Source of the DNA: Streptomyces hyaluromycini
Lineage (GTDB): Bacteria > Actinomycetota > Actinomycetes > Streptomycetales > Streptomycetaceae
NCBI RefSeq assembly: GCF_002217755.1
Contig: NZ_BCFL01000029.1
Location: forward strand, 124,001 to 188,000
Direction: 5' to 3'
DNA length: 64,000 nt
Position 1 is the stretch's first letter. Every line of letters begins with the position of its first letter. Made by a program: the position numbers and the translations under genes. Of this stretch, positions 51,780 through 60,376 are shown one piece after another. The notes under the pieces were generated by a model. It saw nothing but the letters and a program-made list of their open reading frames with translations. It was not told the DNA's origin and made no database searches.

Positions 51780-52070
51780 TCATACCGCACCGCCCTTGCC
51801 GATGCGGCCGAACTGCTCCTCCAGGACGGACAGCCTGCGCCAGTACTCGTCCTCGTCGATCTCGCCGGAGGCGAAGCGGCGGCCGAGGACCGCGAGCGGC
51901 GAGTCGCCGGACGGACGACCGGCGTCCATCGGGCGCCAGGGTCCGCCGCGGCCGCGCCATGCGGTGCGGCGCAGGAACGTGACGGCGCCGATCACGACGG
52001 CCGCCCAGATCAGCGGGAAGAACAGGATCCACGGGCCGGGCCCGCCGTCCCAGTTCGCCAGGGTCTGCAT
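51780..52070 (-). CDS. SHOCT-domain membrane protein
   Basis: The 96-aa protein has one membrane helix (PWILFFPLIWAAVVIGAVTF), a linker, and a C-terminal SHOCT motif (LAVLGRRFASGEIDEDEYWR then RLSVLEEQF). SHOCT is a short oligomerisation helix pair at the end of many actinobacterial membrane proteins. It is a single gene convergent with the HATPase gene. Function unknown. Confidence 0.88.
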   Translation of the reverse strand: MQTLANWDGGPGPWILFFPLIWAAVVIGAVTFLRRTAWRGRGGPWRPMDAGRPSGDSPLAVLGRRFASGEIDEDEYWRRLSVLEEQFGRIGKGGAV

Positions 52071-52216
52071 ATCGGTTCAACTCCCCAGGGTCTCGTTGTG
52101 ATGCATCGAGACTGACCGCCGGAGGGGGTCCGGGTCGTCGTGCGGCCGACGGCAGTGGCCGTACCTCCCGGGGAGTACAGAGCGGTTGGCGCCCTGCTCC
52201 CGAAATCACTGGCGTT

Positions 52217-52238
52217 CTGTAACTACTAGTATGTACAG
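52217..52238. promoter_or_regulatory. Imperfect palindrome, probable TetR operator
   Basis: Arms CTGTA and TACAG flank a central ACTAGT, giving a 22-bp imperfect palindrome ending 8 bp before ATG 52246. A TACTAGTATGTACA core is common for TetR-family sites. It probably mediates autoregulation of the following operon. Confidence 0.65.
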
Positions 52239-52245
52239 TCGTCGC

Positions 52246-52800
52246 ATGAGCACGTCGGAGCGGTTGATCGAGTCCACCCGTGAGCTGCTGTGGGAGCGCG
52301 GTTACGTCGGCACCAGCCCCAAGGCCATCCTGGAGCGCGCGGGCGCCGGCCAGGGCAGCATGTACCACCACTTCAAGGGCAAGCCGGACCTCGCGCTGGC
52401 CGCGATCCGGCGGACCGCCGAGGAACTGCTGGCCGCCGCCGAGGCCGTGCTCACCGGGCCGGGCACACCGTACGAGCGGATCGAGGCGTACCTGCGGCGC
52501 GAGCGCGACGTGCTGCGCGGCTGCCCGGTCGGGCGGCTGACGATGGACCCGGACATCATCGCGAGCGACGAACTGCGCGCGCCGGTCGACGAGACGCTCG
52601 ACCGGATCCAGGAACTGATCGCCGGGATCGTCGAAGAGGGCAAGGAGCTGGGGCAGTTCGGGCCCCGGGTGGACGGCGAGGAGATCGCCGCGACCGTCCT
52701 CGCGACCGTACAGGGCGGCTATGTGCTCGCCCGGGCGTCCGGTTCCCCGGCCGCGTTCGACGCCGGCGTACGCGGACTGCTGTCCCTGCTGAGGAGCTGA
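52246..52800 (+). CDS. TetR-family regulator
   Basis: The 184-aa protein starts at ATG 52246. It has the helix-turn-helix in ERLIESTRELLWERGYVGTS, KAILERAGAGQGSMYHHFKG and a C-terminal ligand domain (LRGCPVGRLTMDPDIIASDE). The LRGCP motif with Cys resembles TetR proteins sensing electrophiles. ATG 52231 is possible but overlaps the operator. The cupin gene follows 5 bp later, then DUF4865 and phosphotriesterase genes, so it heads this operon. Confidence 0.92.
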   Translation: MSTSERLIESTRELLWERGYVGTSPKAILERAGAGQGSMYHHFKGKPDLALAAIRRTAEELLAAAEAVLTGPGTPYERIEAYLRRERDVLRGCPVGRLTMDPDIIASDELRAPVDETLDRIQELIAGIVEEGKELGQFGPRVDGEEIAATVLATVQGGYVLARASGSPAAFDAGVRGLLSLLRS

Positions 52801-52805
52801 CGTAC

Positions 52806-53195
52806 GTGCACATCACCAGGAAGCGCCCGGACACCCTGCGGGGCCCGGCGGAGAACTTCACCGGCACGGTGTGGCTGGACGAGATCGCCGCGCCCGCGGC
52901 GCCGTCCCGGCTGCGCATGTTCAACGTCCATTTCGCGCCCGGCGCCCACACCGCCTGGCACCGGCATCCGCACGGCCAGGTGCTGCACGTCCTTGAGGGT
53001 GAGGGGCTGGTGCAGCGCAGGGGTGGCGAGGCGGAGACGATCCGCGCGGGCGACACGGTGTGGATCGAGCCGGGCGAATGGCACTGGCACGGCGCCGCGC
53101 CGCGCAGCTTCATGACGCATCTCGCGGTCGTGGAGGCCGCCGAGGACGGTACGACCATCGAGTGGCATGAGCACGTGACCGACTACCCGGCCTGA
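52806..53195 (+). CDS. Cupin-domain protein
   Basis: The 129-aa protein starts at GTG 52806, 5 bp after the TetR stop. Metal-binding motifs are GAHTAWHRHPHGQVLHVLEG and EPGEWHWHGAAPRSFMTHLA. It is similar in kind to the cupin at 27334-27741, both having a WHxHPHGQ/WHSHGLGQ first motif and an EWHWHG-like second. It probably acts on a small metabolite as a metal-dependent enzyme. It is in an operon with the DUF4865 and phosphotriesterase-like proteins. Confidence 0.9.
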   Translation: MHITRKRPDTLRGPAENFTGTVWLDEIAAPAAPSRLRMFNVHFAPGAHTAWHRHPHGQVLHVLEGEGLVQRRGGEAETIRAGDTVWIEPGEWHWHGAAPRSFMTHLAVVEAAEDGTTIEWHEHVTDYPA

Positions 53196-53210
53196 GAAGG
53201 GACGAGCGCC

Positions 53211-53795
53211 ATGCACGCCATGCAGTACGAGTTCACCCTGCCCGCGGACTACGACATGGGCGTCATCCGCTCCCGCGTCGCCCGCGTCGGGCATCTGCTG
53301 GACGACTGGGACGGCCTCGGGGTCAAGACCTACCTCATGCGCGAGCGGGGACTTCACGGCTCGCCGGTGAACCAGTACGGGCCGTTCTATCTCTGGCACA
53401 CCGTGGCCGGCATGAACGGCTTCCTCTGGGGAGGCGCCTTCCAGGGACCGGTCGACGACTTCGGACGGCCGCGGATACGGCAGTGGACGGGCCTGGCCTT
53501 CGAGGAGGGCACCGCCGCCGGCTCCCCTGCCGCGTTCGCGGTGCGACGGCGGCAACCGGTGCCGGACGGTGTCGAGTTGGCCGCCTTCATGGCGGACGCA
53601 GCGGCCGAAACAGCGCGGCTGGCCGCCGCGGACGGTGCGGTGCTGGCGGCGTCCGCCGTGGACACCGGCGCTTGGGAGCTGGTCCACTTCTCGCTCTGGG
53701 AGCACGGCGCGCCCAAGGCCGAGGGCGATGTCTTCCAGGTACTGCACCTGTCGGAGCCGGGGCGCGGGGCGCTGCCGCGCGGGCGGCAGTGGTGA
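53211..53795 (+). CDS. DUF4865-family protein
   Basis: The 194-aa protein (MHAMQYEFTLPADYDMGVIR, LGVKTYLMRERGLHGSPVNQ, YGPFYLWHTVAGMNGFLWGG) matches the DUF4865 family, which has a dimeric ferredoxin-like fold in many members. Its role is unknown, and the family is often next to TetR and cupin genes. The stop overlaps the next start by 4 nt (GTGA), so it is coupled to the phosphotriesterase-like gene. Confidence 0.85.
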   Translation: MHAMQYEFTLPADYDMGVIRSRVARVGHLLDDWDGLGVKTYLMRERGLHGSPVNQYGPFYLWHTVAGMNGFLWGGAFQGPVDDFGRPRIRQWTGLAFEEGTAAGSPAAFAVRRRQPVPDGVELAAFMADAAAETARLAAADGAVLAASAVDTGAWELVHFSLWEHGAPKAEGDVFQVLHLSEPGRGALPRGRQW

Positions 53796-54700
53796 GCGGC
53801 ATCCGTACGGTCCTCGGTGACATCCACCCCGCGGACCTGGGTGTCTGCGACGCGCACGACCACCTCTTCCTCCGCAGCCCCCGGCTGCCGGGGCAGGAGC
53901 TGAACGACGCGAGCGCCGCACGGGCCGAGCTGGAGGCGTTCCGGGCTGCGGGCGGTTCGGCCGTCGTGCAGTGGACGCCGTACGGGATGGGACGGCGGGC
54001 CGCCGATCTGCCGCTGCTGTCCCGGGCCGCCGGTGTGCACGTGGTCTGCGCGACGGGACTGCACCAGGCGGCGCACTACGCCCCGGAGTCGCTCGACGGG
54101 CTGCGCGAGCGGCTCGCCGAGGTCTTCGTCTCCGAACTGACCGAGGGCATCGGCACATCCGGGGTGCGCGCCGGTCTGGTCAAGGTGGCGGGCGGTTTCC
54201 ACCACCTCGACGCACACGCCCGCCGGACGATGACCGCGGCGGCCGAGGCCCACCACGCGACGGGCGCGCCGATCGCCGTCCATCTGGAGCTGGGCACCGG
54301 CGCGCTCGACGTACTCGACCTGCTCTGCGGTGAGTTGGGCGTCCCCGGCGACCGGGTGATCCTCGGCCACCTCAACCGCTCCCCCGACCTCGTCGTGCAG
54401 CGGCAGGCCGCCGCCGCCGGCTGCTGGCTGGCCTTCGACGGACCGTCCCGGGCCAACCACGCCACCGACTGGCGGATGCCGCAGGCCGTACTGGCCCTGG
54501 CCGAGGCCGGGTTCGGGGACCGGCTGCTGCTCGGCGGGGACACGGCGGTGGCGGGGGCCCGGTCGGTGGACGGCGGGCCCGGGATGCCGTACCTGCTGCG
54601 GCGGGTGCGGCCGCGGCTGGTGGCCGAGCTGGGTGCGGAGCACGTCGAACGTATCCTCACCGGCAACCCGGCCCGGGCCTTCGCCGTCGACTGGCGCTGA
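53792..54700 (+). CDS. Phosphotriesterase-family metal hydrolase
   Basis: The 302-aa amidohydrolase-fold protein has metal ligands His22 and His24 (DAHDHLFL), a carboxylated Lys candidate Lys131 (LVKVAGG), His164 (AVHLELG), His193 (LGHLNRSPD) and Asp250 (LGGDTAV). This is the binuclear site of the PTE/lactonase family, which includes lactonases and aryldialkylphosphatases. It ends five bases before the convergent ketol-acid reductoisomerase gene. A lactone is the likeliest substrate, by analogy. Confidence 0.9.
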   Translation: MSGIRTVLGDIHPADLGVCDAHDHLFLRSPRLPGQELNDASAARAELEAFRAAGGSAVVQWTPYGMGRRAADLPLLSRAAGVHVVCATGLHQAAHYAPESLDGLRERLAEVFVSELTEGIGTSGVRAGLVKVAGGFHHLDAHARRTMTAAAEAHHATGAPIAVHLELGTGALDVLDLLCGELGVPGDRVILGHLNRSPDLVVQRQAAAAGCWLAFDGPSRANHATDWRMPQAVLALAEAGFGDRLLLGGDTAVAGARSVDGGPGMPYLLRRVRPRLVAELGAEHVERILTGNPARAFAVDWR

Positions 54701-54705
54701 CCCGC

Positions 54706-56178
54706 TCAGACCACCGAGATGTCCACCGACGGGCGGAGCTTCGCGGCGGCAGCCAGCGCCTCATGGGCCGGGTGGGTGCCGAAGGCGGTCAACAGGTCCT
54801 GATCCGCAGGGAGTTCCGCCGCCGGGTAGGCGATCTGCTCGAAGGCCGCCAGGAAGCGCGGGCCCCAGCGGCGGGTGCCGAGACGGGCCGTGCGGGAGCA
54901 GTTGTCGACCATGAACGCCACGTCGCGGGCGTGCATGTAGGGCAGCAGCGAGTCGACCGCCTCGATGACGGACTCGTTGACGATCTCCGACCAGGGGTGG
55001 CCGCGCTCGGCGAACTCGTCGACCTGGGCCATCATCGTGGCCACGAACACCCCGGCGGTGAACGGCTCGACGGGCAGCTCCCGTTCGGCCCGCCGGGCCC
55101 GCACCCGCTCCCCCGCCGCCCACATCGGCGAACCGCCGATCCGGCTCATCTCCCGCTTCCCGAGCCGCCGTTCGGCCAGGATCACACTGCGCAGCTCGGT
55201 GCCGTCGGCGACCTCGTCGTAGATCTCGGCGACGAGCTCGCGGGCCGGCCCGTACGTCGCCGTGTACGCCCGGTCGAAGACCTCCCGTCCGGCCGGGTCG
55301 AGGTCCTCGCGGACGGCCCGCAGCCCCGCCCGGGAGATGGTCCGGGCGATGGGCCCGGTCACGTTCTCGCAGGACCGCTCGTACGCCGTCACCTCGTCGT
55401 CCCCGGCAAGCCGGTGGTGGCTGTACAGGCTCTCCACGATCCCGTGCACGGCGCCCAGCAGGATGGCGCGTTCGCCGACGATGTCGGATCGGTACTCGCT
55501 CTCCAGCGTGGTGCGGAAGGTGTACGGCGCGCCGAGCGCGACCGACCAGCCGAGGGCGAGGTCGGTGGCGCGGCCGTCCGGGTCGGCGTGCACGGCGAAA
55601 CTGCTGTTGATCCCGGCGCCGTTGATCTCCGCGCCCTGTTCGTAGAGGCGGCGCACGGAGTCGCCCATGCCCTTGGGGCAGACGGCGACCACGCCGTGGC
55701 CGGCCGGGAAGTCGCCGCCGGTCTCCCGGAGATGGCCGAGCAGGAAGCCGTGCGAGAGACCGATGACCGCGCCGGGCTTGAGGACGGCGAAGATCTCCTG
55801 GTGGTGGGCGGCGAGGGCCGCGTCGGCGATCAGCAGGAGGAGCAGGTCGCTGTCCGCGGCGACGGCGAGCCAGTCGCCGAGGGTGCCGTTCTCCTCGGTG
55901 AAGCCGTGCTCGCGGGCGTCGGCGGCCGAGGCGGAGCCGGGACGCAGGCCCACGGTGACGGTGATGTCGGTGCCGGCGAGGGAGTCGCGCAGGTTCCGGG
56001 CCTGGGCGCGGCCCTGCGGGCCCCAGCCGAGGACGCCGATCCGGCCGACCCCGGCGAACGCCTGGGGCAGCAGGGGGAAGAGGTGCCGTCCGCCGCGCAG
56101 GATGGTCTCCGTGCCGCCGGGCACGTCCATGGTTTCGAGTGCGAAGACACCGGAGGTGTAGGTGGTCGTCGAGGTCAT
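54706..56178 (-). CDS. ilvC: Class II (plant-type) ketol-acid reductoisomerase
   Basis: The 490-aa protein starts at ATG 56178. It has the Rossmann GWGPQG (51-56) and the plant KARI segments RGGRHLFPLLPQAF, GLSHGFLLGHL, VVAVCPKGMGDSVRRLY, EINGAGINSSFAVH, EYRSDIVGERAILLGAVHGI, NESVIEAVDSLLPYMHARDV and LRPSVDISVV. Class I bacterial KARI is about 330 aa; this long two-half form is typical of plants and some Proteobacteria. It converts acetolactate or acetohydroxybutyrate with NADPH in branched-chain amino acid synthesis. It is divergent from an IlvY-like LysR gene. Streptomyces normally carries a class I ilvC elsewhere, so this looks like an additional, possibly acquired copy. Confidence 0.93.
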   Translation of the reverse strand: MTSTTTYTSGVFALETMDVPGGTETILRGGRHLFPLLPQAFAGVGRIGVLGWGPQGRAQARNLRDSLAGTDITVTVGLRPGSASAADAREHGFTEENGTLGDWLAVAADSDLLLLLIADAALAAHHQEIFAVLKPGAVIGLSHGFLLGHLRETGGDFPAGHGVVAVCPKGMGDSVRRLYEQGAEINGAGINSSFAVHADPDGRATDLALGWSVALGAPYTFRTTLESEYRSDIVGERAILLGAVHGIVESLYSHHRLAGDDEVTAYERSCENVTGPIARTISRAGLRAVREDLDPAGREVFDRAYTATYGPARELVAEIYDEVADGTELRSVILAERRLGKREMSRIGGSPMWAAGERVRARRAERELPVEPFTAGVFVATMMAQVDEFAERGHPWSEIVNESVIEAVDSLLPYMHARDVAFMVDNCSRTARLGTRRWGPRFLAAFEQIAYPAAELPADQDLLTAFGTHPAHEALAAAAKLRPSVDISVV

Positions 56179-56204
56179 GGTCGAGTTGTAGGCTCCGGGC
56201 GGAC

Positions 56205-56221
56205 GTTGCGGCAAGCGCAAC
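56205..56221. promoter_or_regulatory. IlvY-type operator
   Basis: GTTGCG-GCAAG-CGCAAC is a perfect 6+5+6 palindrome containing TTGC-N7-GCAA, close to the TTGC/GCAA sites of IlvY. A second half pair CGCA...TGCG lies at 56225-56241. It is centred 35 bp upstream of the KARI start and 33 bp before the LysR start. Confidence 0.7.
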
Positions 56222-56245
56222 TTTCGCAGCGGTCTGTTGCGGATC

Positions 56246-57121
56246 ATGAAAGGGACTGGTCACCGGGTGCGGGACGATCATCGGGGGCTGCGGCTCTTCC
56301 TCCATCTCACGCAGTCCCTGAACTTCGGGCGGACCAGCCTGGACTGCCACGTCAGCCCGGCGACGCTGACCCGGACCGTGCAGCGGCTGGAGGCGGAGCT
56401 GGGCCACCGGCTGTTCGACCGGGGACCGCGCGGGGTGTCCCTGACGGCGGAGGGCCAGCGCTTCCGCGAATACGCCGTACAGGCCCTGGAGTTGTGGCAG
56501 GCCTACCGCGACGAACACCCCTACCCGGCCGAACTCACGGGCAGCCTGACGGTGTTCGCCACCGTGACCGCCTGCCAGGCCCTGCTGCCCGACCTGTTGG
56601 CGCCGTTCCGTACGGCGCACCCCCAGGTGCGGCTGGATCTGCGCACCGGGGACGCGGCGGCCGCGCTGGCCCGGCTCGACGAGGGCGAGGCCGACGTGAC
56701 CGTGGCCGGGATCCCGGCGCGGCTGCCGGAACCGCTGGCCGGCCGGACGGTCACGGTCACCGACCTGGTCCTGGTCACCGCGCGCGACCGCCCGGACCCC
56801 GGCCTGGACGGCCCGTTCGTCCTTCCCCAGCGCGGTCTGGTGCGCGAGGCGGCCGACCGCTGGTTGCGGGCACGGGGGCGCCCCGTGGACGTCGCCTGCG
56901 AACCGGACGGTCACGAGGCCCTGTTGGCCCTGGTCGCCCTGGGCTGCGGCACGGGGGTGGTCCCCCGGCTGGTGCTGGAACACAGCGGGGTGCGGGACCG
57001 GATCTCGGTGCTGCCGGCCGCCCCCGCGCCGGAGCCGTTCCCGATCGGACTGTGCGTGCGCCGGTCCGACCTCAGGCGGCCGCTGGTGGCGGCGCTGTGG
57101 AGCCTGACGGCGCAGTGGTAG
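56246..57121 (+). CDS. ilvY: IlvY-like LysR-family regulator
   Basis: The ~291-aa LysR protein resembles IlvY over its length: LRLFLHLTQSLNFGRTSLDC, HVSPATLTRTVQRLEAELGH, RLFDRGPRGVSLTAEGQRF, LPQRGLVREAADRWLRARG, HEALLALVALGCGTGVVP and RLVLEHSGVRDRISVL. IlvY activates ilvC when acetolactate is present in enterobacteria. The divergent arrangement with a KARI gene is the same. ATG 56246 or GTG 56267 could be the start. The GTG would leave the operator outside the gene. Confidence 0.85.
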   Translation: MKGTGHRVRDDHRGLRLFLHLTQSLNFGRTSLDCHVSPATLTRTVQRLEAELGHRLFDRGPRGVSLTAEGQRFREYAVQALELWQAYRDEHPYPAELTGSLTVFATVTACQALLPDLLAPFRTAHPQVRLDLRTGDAAAALARLDEGEADVTVAGIPARLPEPLAGRTVTVTDLVLVTARDRPDPGLDGPFVLPQRGLVREAADRWLRARGRPVDVACEPDGHEALLALVALGCGTGVVPRLVLEHSGVRDRISVLPAAPAPEPFPIGLCVRRSDLRRPLVAALWSLTAQW

Positions 57122-57154
57122 GCGGGCGTGCTGAGCCGTTGCGGTGGCAGGCCG

Positions 57155-58390
57155 TTACCGAAGCGCGGCCAGCGGGTCGTCCAGCACCGGCTGCCAGGCC
57201 AACTCGGCCGCTCCCACCAGGCTGTTGTGGCTCAGCGTGCACGGCAGGATCGGCACACTGCCGCTCTGGCCCCACAGACTCCGGTCGGCCACCACGGCAC
57301 GCAGCCGCTCCGGATCGGCGTCCAGGAGGGTGCGGTGCAGGCCGCCGAGGATGATGCGGTCGGGGTTGAGGATGTTGACGAGCCCCGCGAGGCCGAGGCC
57401 GAGCCGGTCGATCAGGGCCTCGGTGGCCCTGCGGACGGTCGGGTCGGCGTAGTGGTCGCGGATCAGGTCCTCGGCCTGCCGGAGCAACGACACCTCGGGT
57501 CCTGGCTCGCGGCCCGCCTCGATCAGCAGGGCCAGCGGATCGGCCTCCACGTCCAGGCAGCCCCGGCTGCCGCAGTGGCAGGGGCGGCCCTCGGGGTTCA
57601 CGGCGAGGTGGCCGACCTCCAGGGCGAGGCCCGAACTCCCGGTGTGCAGACGGCCGTCCAGGACCAGCGCGCCGCCGACGCCCCGGTGCCCGGTGGCCAC
57701 GCACAGCAGGTCCCGCGCGCCCCGGCCCGCGCCGTGCCGGTGCTCGGCCAGCGCGGCCAGGTTCACGTCGTTGCCCGCGAACGCCGGGCCGGTGATCCCG
57801 GCCGCCCGCACGCACTCCGCGAAGATCCGGCGTACGGGCGCCCCCACCGGCCAGGCCAGGTGGAGGGGGTTGAGGGCCAGGCCGTCCGGTTCCGCGACGG
57901 CGGACGGCACGGCGAGACCGGCGCCGACACAGCGGAGGCCGGTAGTGCGCAGAAGGTCGGCACCGGCCTCGACCACCGAGCCGAGCACCTTCGCCGGGTC
58001 GGCGTCGACCGCCTCGCAGCCGGGCGCGGTCGCGACGATCCGGCCGCCCAGACCGACCAGCGCCGCACGGAACCCGTCGGCGTGGACCTGCGCGGCGAGC
58101 GCGACGGGGCCGTTCTCGGCGACCTCGAGCCGATGCGAGGGGCGGCCCTGCGACCCGGCGGCCGCGCCCGGGTGGGCATCGACGCTGATCAGGCCGAGCG
58201 CCTCCAGTTCGGCGGCGACGGCGCCGGCCGTGGCCCGGGTGACGCCGAGCTCCGAGGTGAGCACCGCGCGGGTGGGGGCGCGGCCGGTGTGCACGAGTTC
58301 CAGTGCGGGGCCGAGTGCGCCGCGTCCTCGGTCCAACCGGGGTTTCGAGGTTCCGTTCCCCGTCGGGCCGGGGGCCGCCTTTCCGCTCAT
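57155..58390 (-). CDS. ROK-family repressor/sugar kinase-like protein
   Basis: The 411-aa protein starts at ATG 58390. It has an N-terminal winged helix (VLTSELGVTRATAGAVAAEL) and a ROK domain with GGALVLDGRLHTGSSGLALE, the zinc motif CHCGSRGCLDVEAD, and ILGGLHRTLLDADP. This is the NagC/XylR type that binds a sugar to release DNA. Kinase activity is usually lost in repressors. No adjacent sugar uptake gene was seen. The ATG is close to a 58433-58512 repeat. Confidence 0.9.
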   Translation of the reverse strand: MSGKAAPGPTGNGTSKPRLDRGRGALGPALELVHTGRAPTRAVLTSELGVTRATAGAVAAELEALGLISVDAHPGAAAGSQGRPSHRLEVAENGPVALAAQVHADGFRAALVGLGGRIVATAPGCEAVDADPAKVLGSVVEAGADLLRTTGLRCVGAGLAVPSAVAEPDGLALNPLHLAWPVGAPVRRIFAECVRAAGITGPAFAGNDVNLAALAEHRHGAGRGARDLLCVATGHRGVGGALVLDGRLHTGSSGLALEVGHLAVNPEGRPCHCGSRGCLDVEADPLALLIEAGREPGPEVSLLRQAEDLIRDHYADPTVRRATEALIDRLGLGLAGLVNILNPDRIILGGLHRTLLDADPERLRAVVADRSLWGQSGSVPILPCTLSHNSLVGAAELAWQPVLDDPLAALR

Positions 58391-58432
58391 GAGAGGGAGT
58401 CTGCCATGATCCGTAGGAGGGGCCGTATCGAA

Positions 58433-58512
58433 AGTGCGGCGCCGTTGGGGCTGGTCGCGCCCGCGCGGCGGTAGCCGCATGTCGATACAGCCCCGCGCCC
58501 CTACAGGGGCGC
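58433..58512 (-). repeat. Dispersed intergenic repeat, copy B
   Basis: Read on the minus strand it begins GCGCCCCTGTAGGGGCGCGG, then carries GCGGCTACCGCCGCGCGGGC and GCGACCAGCCCC. It is nearly identical to 4621-4700 on the plus strand over about 80 bp. The stop codon and last codons of the AlkB gene lie inside the first hairpin. Confidence 0.85.
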
Positions 58513-59178
58513 TTCAGTCGGGGCGCGTCCAAAGCCGCTCACTCTCAGCGTGATGTTGAGGCGGCCGGTCAGGCCCAGCTCTGCCGGTCCCGTGCCCGGG
58601 TACACCCTCGGCACCCCGTGATAGGCGAGCCGCGACTCGCCCCCGAACACGAACAGGTCACCCGACCGCAGCTCCACGTCCGTGTACGGCCTGGTCCTGC
58701 TCTCCGTGTTCCCGAAGCGGAACACGCACGCGTCCCCCAGGCTCAGCGACACCACCGGCGCGGCCGACTTCTCGTCGGCGTCGCGGTGCATGCCCATGCG
58801 GGCGTCGGCGTCGTAGAAGTTGATCAGGGCGATGTCGTACGACAATCCTCCGACCGCCTCCGGACCCAGGGCGTCGGTCACCGCGCGGCGGCCCAGTTCG
58901 CCGAGCCAGGCCGGGAACGGCTTCACGGGGCCGCCGTCGCCGTCGACGACTGTGCGGGCGTAGGCGTACGGGTACCAGTGCCAGCCCAGGCAGACCTGGC
59001 GGGCGGTCATCGTGCCGCCCTCGGGCGTGCGGACCGTGCGCAGGCCCGCCGGGGGCCGGGCCCAGTCGCGGCAGGCGGCGAGCAGCGCACGCTGGCGGTC
59101 CGTGTCCAGCCAGTCGGGGACGTGCACGGCGCCCGGTGCGATGCGGGCGCGCGCCCTCGGGAACAGCTCATCCTCCAT
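58501..59178 (-). CDS. alkB: AlkB-like Fe(II)/2-oxoglutarate dioxygenase
   Basis: The 225-aa protein has the facial triad His131, Asp133 (GMHRDADE) and His187 (AYHGVPR), and the 2-oxoglutarate residues Arg206 and Arg212 (GRLNITLR). The ALINFYDADARMGMHRD and LDLGDACVFRFG-like segments are AlkB-typical. It repairs alkylated bases in DNA or RNA by oxidative demethylation. It stands alone, and its 3' end lies inside the dispersed repeat. Confidence 0.92.
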   Translation of the reverse strand: MEDELFPRARARIAPGAVHVPDWLDTDRQRALLAACRDWARPPAGLRTVRTPEGGTMTARQVCLGWHWYPYAYARTVVDGDGGPVKPFPAWLGELGRRAVTDALGPEAVGGLSYDIALINFYDADARMGMHRDADEKSAAPVVSLSLGDACVFRFGNTESRTRPYTDVELRSGDLFVFGGESRLAYHGVPRVYPGTGPAELGLTGRLNITLRVSGFGRAPTEAPL

Positions 59179-59233
59179 GCCCCCATCCTGCCCGACCGGG
59201 CCTGAGCTGCGGTTCGGCTAGCCTGGACGCACG

Positions 59234-60376
59234 ATGAGCGACCGTATGACGACTGCCTGGGGCGAGTTCGAGCTGTCCCGCTTCCCGGAGGATCCGCGCG
59301 ACCGGCTGCGTGCCTGGGACGCCTCCGACGCGTACCTGCTGCGGTATCTCGACCGGGAGCGGATCGGGCTGTCCGGCACGGTCGTGGTGCTCGGCGACCG
59401 CTGGGGGGCGCTGGTCACGGCGCTGGCCGAGCACCGGCCGGTGCAGATCACCGACTCGTACCTGAGCCAGGAGGCGACCCGCGCGAACCTGGCGCGCGCG
59501 GGCGTCGAGCCGGGCGCGGTGCAGTTGCTGACCACCCAGGATCCGCCGCCCGAGCGGGTGGACGTGCTGCTGGTGCGGTTGCCGAAGAGCCTTGCGCTCC
59601 TTGAGGACCAGCTGCTGCGGCTGGCGCCCGCCCTGCACGCGGGCACGGTCGTGATCGGCACCGGCATGGTCAAGGAGATCCATACCTCGACGCTCCGGCT
59701 GATCGAGCGGATCATCGGGCCGACCCGGACCTCGCTGGCCGAGCAGAAGGCCCGGCTGATCCACTGCACGCCGGATCCGGCGCTTGCGCGCCCGGAGAAT
59801 CCATGGCCGTACAGCTACGCGCTCCCCGACGGCATCGGCGCGGTCTCCGGGCGTACGGTCGTCAACCACGCGGGGGTCTTCTGCGCCGACCGGCTCGACA
59901 TCGGTACCCGGTTCTTCCTGGCGCATCTGCCCGAGGGGGGCCGGCGGATCGTGGACCTGGGATGCGGGAACGGGGTCGTGGGTACGGCGGTGGCGCTGGC
60001 CGATCCGACGGCCGAGGTGCTGTTCGTGGACGAGTCGTTCCAGGCGGTCGCCTCGGCGGAGGCCACCTACAAGGCCAACGGAGTTCCCGGGCATGCCGAG
60101 TTCCGGGTCGGGGACGGGCTGGCCGGGGTCGCGGCCGGGAGCGTGGACGTGGTGCTGAACAACCCGCCGTTCCACTCCCACCAGGCGACCACCGACGCGA
60201 CGGCGTGGCGGATGTTCACCGGGGCGAAGCAGGCGCTGCGGCCGGGCGGCGAGCTGTGGGTGATCGGCAACCGGCACCTGGGCTACCACGTGACGCTGCG
60301 CCGCCTGTTCGGCAACAGTCAACTGGTCGCGAGCGACCCGAAGTTCGTAGTGCTGAAAGCGGTCAGGCGCGGGTAG
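59234..60376 (+). CDS. RlmG/RsmC-type rRNA (guanine-N2) methyltransferase
   Basis: The 380-aa protein has two Rossmann halves. The N-terminal one is degenerate. The C-terminal one has the SAM motif VDLGCGNGVVGTAVALADPT, LFVDESFQAVASAEATY and the catalytic NNPPFHSHQATTD, typical of rRNA m2G methyltransferases RlmG and RsmC. It ends 14 bp inside the convergent class II aldolase gene. ATG 59234 and ATG 59246 are both possible starts. Confidence 0.88.
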   Translation: MSDRMTTAWGEFELSRFPEDPRDRLRAWDASDAYLLRYLDRERIGLSGTVVVLGDRWGALVTALAEHRPVQITDSYLSQEATRANLARAGVEPGAVQLLTTQDPPPERVDVLLVRLPKSLALLEDQLLRLAPALHAGTVVIGTGMVKEIHTSTLRLIERIIGPTRTSLAEQKARLIHCTPDPALARPENPWPYSYALPDGIGAVSGRTVVNHAGVFCADRLDIGTRFFLAHLPEGGRRIVDLGCGNGVVGTAVALADPTAEVLFVDESFQAVASAEATYKANGVPGHAEFRVGDGLAGVAAGSVDVVLNNPPFHSHQATTDATAWRMFTGAKQALRPGGELWVIGNRHLGYHVTLRRLFGNSQLVASDPKFVVLKAVRRG

